49,941 bases of DNA. Origin: Coptodactyla brooksi. Its lineage: Eukaryota; Arthropoda; Insecta; Coleoptera; Scarabaeidae. The DNA is taken from contig JAWQRM010000005.1 in the NCBI GenBank assembly GCA_033557675.1, positions 1 through 49,941 of the forward strand, given 5' to 3'. How positions within the stretch are numbered: position 1 is the stretch's first letter; each line of letters starts with the position of its first letter. The translations under genes and the position numbers were made by a program. The notes under the pieces are model-generated. The model did no database searches and was not told the DNA's origin. It saw only the letters and a list, made by a program, of their open reading frames with translations. Positions 43,727-49,941 of this stretch are shown here, one piece after another.

Positions 43727-43846
43727 GTATACAAGGTGTGAAATCTCGTGAAAGTTTAGTGATGTCTGTATCAGAAGATCCATTTAGCAGTGCTCCATTT
43801 AGTCTTCCGATAAGATCACGTCCAAAGACAGGCCTGCAGTCCTCAG
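43727..43846 (+). CDS. Nak: Nak exon 9 (DPF motif, open 3' end)
   Basis: IQGVKSRESLVMSVSEDPFS and SAPFSLPIRSRPKTGLQSS are consistent with the Nak tail; EDPF is another AP-2-binding type tripeptide. It ends with the first base of a codon at GTAATA. A following exon must supply two bases, but none could be identified with confidence in the remaining 6 kb. Confidence 0.75.
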
Positions 43847-44742
43847 GTAATAACCCGTAATAAAGTAAAACTTGGAAAACTGATAATCTTCATAGCTTCT
43901 GATTATGTATATATTCAATGTTTGAGATTAACGCCGTAATAATAGATAATGAGGTTATTTTTGAACCGATATAACCCTGTGGTAATGAAACCGCGATAAT
44001 CAGTACTAAGAGAGTAAGGTAAAACATCTCCATGCTACCATATTCCAAATTTAACTACCGACAATATTTTACCTCGATATAGAGTTTTAAGAATTGTCCA
44101 ACAAGGTATAGCTGAAGCTTGATATTTTTCGTTTAGTGCTGTGCTTATAGATGTATATAGCGTGAACGTAGGGTGTAGGGATATATTTTATCAAGTTGAG
44201 GGTACTTAATATCAATTTTAATTGGATAATAAAACTCTAAATTGAAATGATCATTCCACAAATGTGAAAAAGAGATAAAAAGGACCATTTAAATCCTAGT
44301 CAACAGAGAACGTAATTGTGTCCCTTTAGTTCTATTCTAATATTTATAAGAGGGAAAGATGACGAGTTAGAACATAAAATTAATTTTCAAGACATGTCTC
44401 AATTTTCTACCCTTTTATCTGCACAGATTAATTTGAAGAGTGACTCCTTTTTTTATACAATTACTGGACAGTTGTCTGTATAGATATGCAGGGTATAATA
44501 GAATTATGGTACACTTTTTTTATTTCTTTTTATTGTTTGAGACATATTTTTCAATGTCACCTTAGTAGACCAGTTGTAATCATGTTTTCTCCCAATACCT
44601 TATTAAAGTGGTCCACTATTTCTGAAATTATGAGGGAATGCTCAATCATGTTCCAATGAAAATCAAGCAGCAAATTATCTATAAACCACCTCACATCATT
44701 TTAGACAAAACTTAAATAATATCTGGGACTAGTAAAGGTCCA
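43847..44742. other. Downstream intronic or intergenic AT-rich DNA
   Basis: No gene or bounded repeat is recognised. If Nak continues, this is part of its intron 9. Confidence 0.4.
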
Positions 44743-44746
44743 TTAA

Positions 44747-44828
44747 CCCATTCAATGCCCATCATGCGCTGGCGCGTGATAAGGTAGGAATCTCATCATG
44801 CACGAGCGGGTGATGGGCACTGAGCAGA
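44747..44828. mobile_element. Mini piggyBac-type MITE (82 bp)
   Basis: TTAA (44743-44746) is followed by CCCATTCAATGCCCATCATG. The right end reads GGTGATGGGCACTGAGCAGA and then TTAA (44829-44832). The two ends are imperfect inverted repeats; the interior has a second pair (GCGCTGGCGCG). Confidence 0.6.
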
Positions 44829-45099
44829 TTAAAGATAACTAGGCCAATTAAAACCAAGTTAATAAATTCTCATTCGTCCGTAAATAAAATTGTTGAATTA
44901 AGTGATTACACTTGAGTCTCTTTTTATGCGATTAATATGCTCCCCAGAAAATAGCATTAAAAAATCGCACAAAAGTTACTTAGGGAAACTTCAGTCTCGT
45001 TGTATGTTAATGGTTGTTTGGCGAAAATGTAGTTAGCAATTAAATTTTGGGACGACGATTTTACTAATTGTTTATAAAGCTTGCAACATCGAAACAATA

Positions 45100-46195
45100 C
45101 TAAATACAATTATTTAGCTCTCGTTGCAATTTCAAAGCTTGGTCAGAATTTGTTTCATGATTAATAAGTTGAACACTTTCTTGAATCATTCTTACAGTGA
45201 TGGAAACAGGTTATACTTCTGTTCCTAAATGTGTTGCGATGCCAATAATACCATTGTCACTTAAGGCTTAAACCTCACGCAATTTGTCAATATCATTCTG
45301 GCTAAAGCTATTAAAACCTTCTCCACCAATATCACGTGCCAAAGTAATGATTTCATTTGATAATGCCAATGTTTGACTAGCTGCACCATTTTCAAGACAT
45401 GTGGACCAAACCTTTTCTTAACATATTTAAAATGTATGGTTTTATTTGAGTAATAGCAAGTGCATCATGAAAACATACAGCCATAAGACTGCCAGCTTCA
45501 GTTACTGCTATTGACTTTTTTCTAGTTTATCCAATATAATGGCTGAATAACGCTTGTTGTATTGGTTGGAAAAAAACATTACCTTTACATTTGGATATGC
45601 TAACTATGAATGACCTGGTGCGTTGTCAACAAAGTAATAAAATTTTGAAATGAAGACATTTTTACTTCTTATATGTTTCCACGTCTGGTAAAAGCAATTA
45701 TTAAGTGAGTCAGTAGATATTCCAGTGCCTCATGCCTTTGTGTTAACCATCCAATGCATTTGCAGTTCTTTTTTATCTTATTTTTCAGTATCTAATCTCC
45801 TGATGCATTACTACAAAATAACAATGTTACTCGATCGTTGCTTGCTTTAAACTTGCTGGCTTTTTCTCAGGCCTTACGGTATAAGTTCAACTAAGCGTTA
45901 TATTCCCAAAAAATACTGTTTCATCAACATTTAATGTTTGGTGTGGACAATATCCATCATCTTCAATAATTTAGGCTATCTCTTTTGCAACATTTTTCGC
46001 AGCTTCTTTATCTGCCGATAGAATCTCGCCCGTCATTTTCATGCTATGCAGTATATTCCTTTTTACAAATCCAGTTAACCCAGCCTTTGCTTTGATTCCT
46101 TTATAGCTTTTTTTTTCTATTATCGCATAACAACTTTTTGAACTAACACCTTCAACTTTAAGCGACAGTCTTCTTAAGTAAGGTTCCATCAGGTT
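45100..46195 (-). pseudogene. Tigger/pogo-like transposase
   Basis: The minus-strand frame begins near 46190 with MEPYLRRLSLKVEGVSSKSC and continues to GLTGFVKRNILHS and MTGEILSADKEAAKNVAKEI. This corresponds to the CENP-B-type helix-turn-helix of Tigger/pogo transposases. Then NVDETVFFGNI (first catalytic Asp) lies near 45920, a VRPEKKPASLKQATIE block follows, and FVDNAPGHS (second Asp) lies near 45625. Stops and frame changes after about 45960 show decay. No terminal inverted repeats were identified. 44833-45100 and 46196-46585 show nothing further. Confidence 0.75.
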
Positions 46196-46585
46196 TGTAA
46201 GAGCAATTAAGAGAAGTAATAAACGATAAATTTAAACTGAACCCTCATCAAACTAAGTAAATAAAATAAGCGCCTATTAGAATTTTAGTTTTCAGGAAAA
46301 TGTAAATTTGTTCATACGCATTAATTGAAAAAGTGGAGAAAGAAAAATTAGTTCGAAAGTAAGTGCCAGGGAAAAGTGAAGCTTTGCCACCGGTTGAATT
46401 TGCTATTTAACAAATCATTGCGCGTTTTATTTTGTCATATCTGGTCGTAACCCTCTGGTTCTGATATTTGAGCGAAAGATAAAATTAATCAAAGAAGTAT
46501 TTATGCCGAAGGACTACTATATATGAATCGCGTAACTTCAAAATCGCATTAAAAAACCCCCATAAAAAGAGATCTAGGTGTAACT

Positions 46586-46768
46586 ACTTTTTAATAAACA
46601 GGAAAATAAATTGGCCTCCAAGCAGGAATCGAACCTGCAACCTTCTGCTTTCATAACTGGTGCTCTTACCATCTGAGCTACGCAGTAGTTTTCGCACTCT
46701 TCAGAAAATTATCCTGTTGTTCAATTCCTGCATGAAGATCAATTTATTTTCTTGTTTATTAAAAGGTA
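46586..46768 (-). repeat. tRNA-like foldback (SINE-type) element
   Basis: On the minus strand, TAGCTCAGATGG (46669-46680) is an A box. GGTTCGATTCC (46625-46635) is a B box, within a perfect T arm (GCAGG/CCTGC). The D stem GCTC/GAGC pairs. However, the acceptor 5' strand does not pair with the 3' strand and the anticodon stem is poor, so it is not a working tRNA. The whole unit is inside an inverted repeat: CTTTTTAATAAACAGGAAAA at the left is mirrored by TTTTCTTGTTTATTAAAAGG at the right, and the right arm carries a second partial T arm (GTTCAATTCCTGC). Confidence 0.65.
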
Positions 46769-49470
46769 ATTAATTACTTCATTTAATATCTGGACGTAAC
46801 AAGCTTAAAACAACAGTAAATTCGTATGAGTAATATTAGCAGTACATTATTTTGTAAAATCGAATTGCCTTATCATTTTCATATAAATGTTGATATGCTT
46901 CATTAAATGAATGTAATTTTTTATTATCGATTTCAAATTTGAATTTGATTTGGATTAATGTTAGTTTCTTTATCAATAATAAATTTTTCTTCAGAATCAT
47001 TATGTGCCTGTTCAAATTAATTTTTCATCCTGTTGGACAGGATGCCATTGGGCAAATAAATTTCGAGCAGCAACTGCATTTTTAGGAAATTCACTATGTA
47101 CGTTTGCACTATTTTAAATCATAACCAGAAAGAGACACAATCAACTTATAACACAGAAATTGTTAACACAAACGTGTTATAACACGAAAAAGGTGGAATT
47201 TCGTTCATTAACTTCTGACAACCATCTTACGCTTATTATTATTAAGGAATTTTTTTTTAATTTGCTCCAGATTTTTGTCTTTCATATTCATTCTAAAAGT
47301 AAAGATGGCTGATGGGTCGATATACACAAATATGTCTAAAGAAAAGAAAGAAAATGTATTCTAAAGAAAAATAAGCGAGTGTACCATGATCCTGTTAAAC
47401 GTTGTTTTTATATTATCAATTATATTGAGGATCTAGTCTCAAAATATGCTTTTTTTACTGATTTACCAACAGATAACTCGATAAAATTGAATATCAAACT
47501 CAGAAAATAGGTAGGTTTTAAGACACATAAAGGTAGCGTACTGTTCAAATATGCCACTTCGTAGCAAGAATTTCTATCATGTTGACGTATTTATGTACAA
47601 TATCATCCCAAAATAAATTTATATTTGAATTAACATGATAAAACTGATTATGTGTCTGTCAAATAGCTGGGTAAAACAAGATTTTTACCTAAATGAAAAC
47701 GTGTGATATTTGATGTGCACCATTAGTTACTAATATTATATGTTTATTTGGAATATGTATATTTAAGCTCAACCGCATGTGAGTTTTAGAAATGTATCGA
47801 TATTATATATGGTTCCAAAATACGAATTAAATTCAATTGACATTAATTTTAAGCATATTTTTAATAAATCACAATTATGTTAGTTATATTTTGCTATTAG
47901 AGTTATGGAATGATGAGCTTTTATATTGTATACAAACAGGTTTGATTACTATTCATACTGCAGTATGGAATCAAATAATTAGATATAGAAATATCTTTAG
48001 AGATCGCTTTTTATTAAATATCTTTTACTTTTCGTTTAACTTTATGGTCAGAAAATTAAATGGCTGTGATTTCATTTCTACCTAAGGCTCATCGTTTCAT
48101 ATTTTATTGTTTATTATTCTACACTGTTCTTTATTTTTCTTCTGTTCTTTCTAACTAACTTATACTTTCATCTAGCAACTAATTTATAGCGATTTATTTC
48201 TTGTGGAACAGCATTTTTAGAAATTTCTTTTAAAAGACAAACGTTTTATTTGACATCTAATTTCTTTGTGATAGTTTTGATTTATTTCGTGTAATGTCTA
48301 CATATTTTTTCCATTTTAATACTTGTGTAATTTCTGTGATGATTTGTTTGGTAATTCACTATCTATGACATTGTAATGGAAAAATTGTGACTCTACTTGT
48401 GTGAATTTATTGTAAACCTACGCAGCAATAAAGTTGCTTTCCGTTATCAATCATCTTTATTTTCCCCCCAAAAGCAAAAGTGTCACACGGACAATTTTTG
48501 CTGAGTACCTTTCTTTCCTTACTCTTCTAAAAATGGCTGTTCCATGCAGGTGGTGGGTACAATGTTTTGATTGGTTTTTATTCCCTATTTTTTCCAGCAC
48601 TGCTTGTTTGTAGTTTAACCCACTTTCTGTATTAGTTACAGCCCTGTTTAGAAGCTTTGTTACTTTAGTTGGATATTACTAACATAATAACGTATGTATA
48701 TGTGTTAAACCATTGAAGCCAGCAGTCCAAGTGCCTACTGGCATGTAGTTTCCTCATCTGCCCTCTTACTTTTTCACACCTTCACTCACTTTCTCCTTCC
48801 CACCCTCATCCATTTATGAAACCTTGCAAATAATGTGTTCACATGTAGTTTAATTATTGTCACTGGGCTAAAGCACTGAAAGCTTAAATATTGGCATGAA
48901 GGGCTAATAGAATTGAATTTCTGTAATTCACAATTCTTTATTTAATAATACATTGACTTGTATCATAAACAATATAAATTAATTGCATTGTACATATATT
49001 TAGTTCCATAGGTATATTTGATTTACACTCACTTGAGACTTCCATGATTTGATTGACAAGTAGCTCGGTACCTTCAAAACAAGTATAAACATATCATTGC
49101 AGTTTTAAGTAGCTGTGCAATTTTTGCATAAGTTAGCTCATCATTATAATTTGTTTCTAGAAAATATATCTAGTTAAAATATATTTCTAGATCATCACAG
49201 ATTAAGCATATTGGTTTGACAGAAATCCTTGATTCACTCTATATCCTCATGATGAATTTATTTATAGAACGGATGGCGTTGCTCGCAAAATAGAAATAAA
49301 TTCTAATACTTCTAATAAGAAACTAACATAAAGATATGTTATTTAATTAAAAATGTAGAATGGCTCCTACAAACAATGAATGAAAAAGACGTGAAAGTAG
49401 CAGTAAAGAGTACATTTTCTGTTCTGTGCTTTGTTTTAATTTTTCACATTCATATATGTATATGCTATTT
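46769..49470. other. Long stretch without a recognised gene
   Basis: AT-rich DNA. A strong polypyrimidine tract with acceptor occurs at about 48500-48549 (CCATGCAG then GTGGTGGG), which could in principle receive the Nak exon 9 splice. The following reading (28 residues to a stop) shows no conserved Nak motif, so I do not call it. AATAAA at 48427 could be a polyadenylation signal. Confidence 0.35.
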
Positions 49471-49941
49471 TTTTTTTTTGGGATGGTCTGAGAATGCTTT
49501 TACCCAGGGCCCTGCCCCTGGAGTGTCGGACTCGTCTAATACATCCCGAATATTCAATACCGACTAAACTCATTTCCACCTTAGTGGCGTGAATCCATCC
49601 CGGCACCGCCATTAGGCATTGCTTCAGGATGGCGCCACTTCATCAGGTCCCTTTAAGGGACTCTCCTTTCTGTTCTACAGGGCAGAAACGTCATTTCTTT
49701 CTGGCTTTTGCAAGGGCCTCCCGGAAGGCTGCACATCCTCTCGATCCGACCAAGTGTTTCCTGCCATCGGGATTATTCGTAGTGCACAAAAAGCACGAAG
49801 GTTCTGCAGTCTTGCAATCCTTCAATTTGTTTCCCACACCGTCGCAGAAGTAACATAACTTGCTCCGATCCGGGCCCTTGCATGAGGTACTATAATGTCC
49901 ATAGTCAAGACAGCGGTAACATCGCCTGATCTCCGTTCCTC
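49471..49941 (-). mobile_element. R1-like non-LTR element, ORF1 end joined to 3' end
   Basis: On the minus strand the element runs off the window edge. ORF1 ends at a TGA (49691-49693), and a further about 210 bases lead to a GC-rich 3' end (CAGACCATCCC) and an A-run (49471-49481). No endonuclease or reverse transcriptase intervenes, although in R1-type elements ORF2 should follow ORF1. This is therefore a deletion derivative or non-autonomous relative. Confidence 0.65.
49691..49941 (-). CDS. R1-like ORF1 nucleocapsid C-terminus (partial)
   Basis: Three CCHC-type zinc knuckles appear in tandem: CYRCLDYGHYSTSC, then CYFCDGVGNKLKDC, whose His is replaced by Asn, then CFLCTTNNPDGRKHLVGSRGC. This arrangement is typical of the RNA-binding C-terminus of ORF1 (Gag-like) proteins in R1/I/Jockey-group non-LTR retrotransposons. 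The frame is open to the window edge and has a normal stop, so it could be intact upstream. Local base composition is much more GC-rich than its surroundings, which suggests a recent insertion. Confidence 0.8.
   Translation of the reverse strand, partial: GTEIRRCYRCLDYGHYSTSCKGPDRSKLCYFCDGVGNKLKDCKTAEPSCFLCTTNNPDGRKHLVGSRGCAAFREALAKARKK

Larger units (their letters stand above)
12068..43846 (+). other. Nak: Gene span: AAK1/Nak-type serine/threonine kinase
   Basis: Nine exons in consistent phase encode an orthologue of AP2-associated kinase 1 / Numb-associated kinase. These kinases phosphorylate the mu2 subunit of the AP-2 adaptor and regulate clathrin-mediated endocytosis and Notch/Numb sorting. 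The kinase domain is complete: AEGGFAIVF glycine loop near residues 41-49, Lys62 in YALKRM, HRDLK at 160-164, DFG at 180-182, APE at 213-215. The tail contains DPF and WNPF peptides, which in AAK1 bind AP-2 ear and EH-domain partners. Introns total about 30 kb and are packed with transposons. Exon 9 ends on an open donor, and later exons were not identified. Confidence 0.92.

Noticed and set aside
46611..46688. Functional tRNA gene on the minus strand.
   Set aside because: The D and T arms pair, but the acceptor stem and anticodon stem do not, and the unit sits in a foldback.
48549..48640. Possible terminal Nak exon after the CCATGCAG acceptor.
   Set aside because: The phase fits and the acceptor is good, but the short hydrophobic reading shows no conserved Nak motif.

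Overview
The window is AT-rich eukaryotic nuclear DNA, most likely from an insect. It has spliced genes with GT-AG introns, long introns filled with transposons, and a repeat complement typical of insect genomes: errantivirus-like Ty3/Gypsy, mariner/Tc1, piggyBac, pogo/Tigger, Penelope-like, RTE-like and R1-like elements. I cannot name the species.

Only two host genes can be supported, both on the + strand. The first (about 1359-4731) is a caspase-family peptidase, seen from the start of its large subunit to its stop codon. It has an unusual active-site pentapeptide (QACKS), and a roughly 2.4 kb repeat-bearing intron separates the large- and small-subunit exons. The second (12068 to at least 43846) is the insect orthologue of AP2-associated kinase 1 / Numb-associated kinase (Nak). 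Nine exons are readable: six cover the complete kinase domain, and three cover a low-complexity tail with DPF and WNPF endocytic motifs. The last exon seen ends on an open splice donor, so the 3' end was not found.

Most of the rest is transposon-derived. 5840-7480 holds a decayed errantivirus-type env on the minus strand. 7531-10041 holds LINE debris, foldbacks and the first hammerhead repeat. 11160-11615 holds a piggyBac remnant and 13388-13991 a Tc1 deletion derivative. 18346-21237 is a nest of piggyBac, mariner, a hammerhead repeat and a MITE. 21620-22200 is a LINE 3' end. 23149-25915 contains MITEs, a Penelope-like fragment and a Ty3/Gypsy integrase interrupted by a hammerhead repeat. 27950-29740 is an RTE-like LINE. 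29840-32149 is a mariner-superfamily element with long terminal inverted repeats. 32186-38066 is a gag-pol-env Gypsy provirus on the minus strand with about 100 bp terminal repeats. 38093-40252 holds two more long-TIR elements, 45100-46200 a Tigger-type transposase, 46586-46768 a tRNA-like foldback, and 49471-49941 an R1-like LINE lacking ORF2.

The most interesting signal is a family of roughly 200-235 bp foldback repeats (best copies 9842-10041, 17804-18038, 20425-20635, 23957-24160 and 25393-25614). Their arms fold as type I hammerhead ribozymes: CUGAUGA or CUGAAGA core, stem II, GAA box, a tiny stem III, and a GUC cleavage site. Several stem pairs covary between copies. Three copies have 10-13 bp target-site duplications, and one lies beside a Penelope-like C-terminal coding fragment. 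This fits hammerhead-bearing Penelope-type repeats or retrozymes, here in head-to-head inverted form. All structure calls were made by eye.
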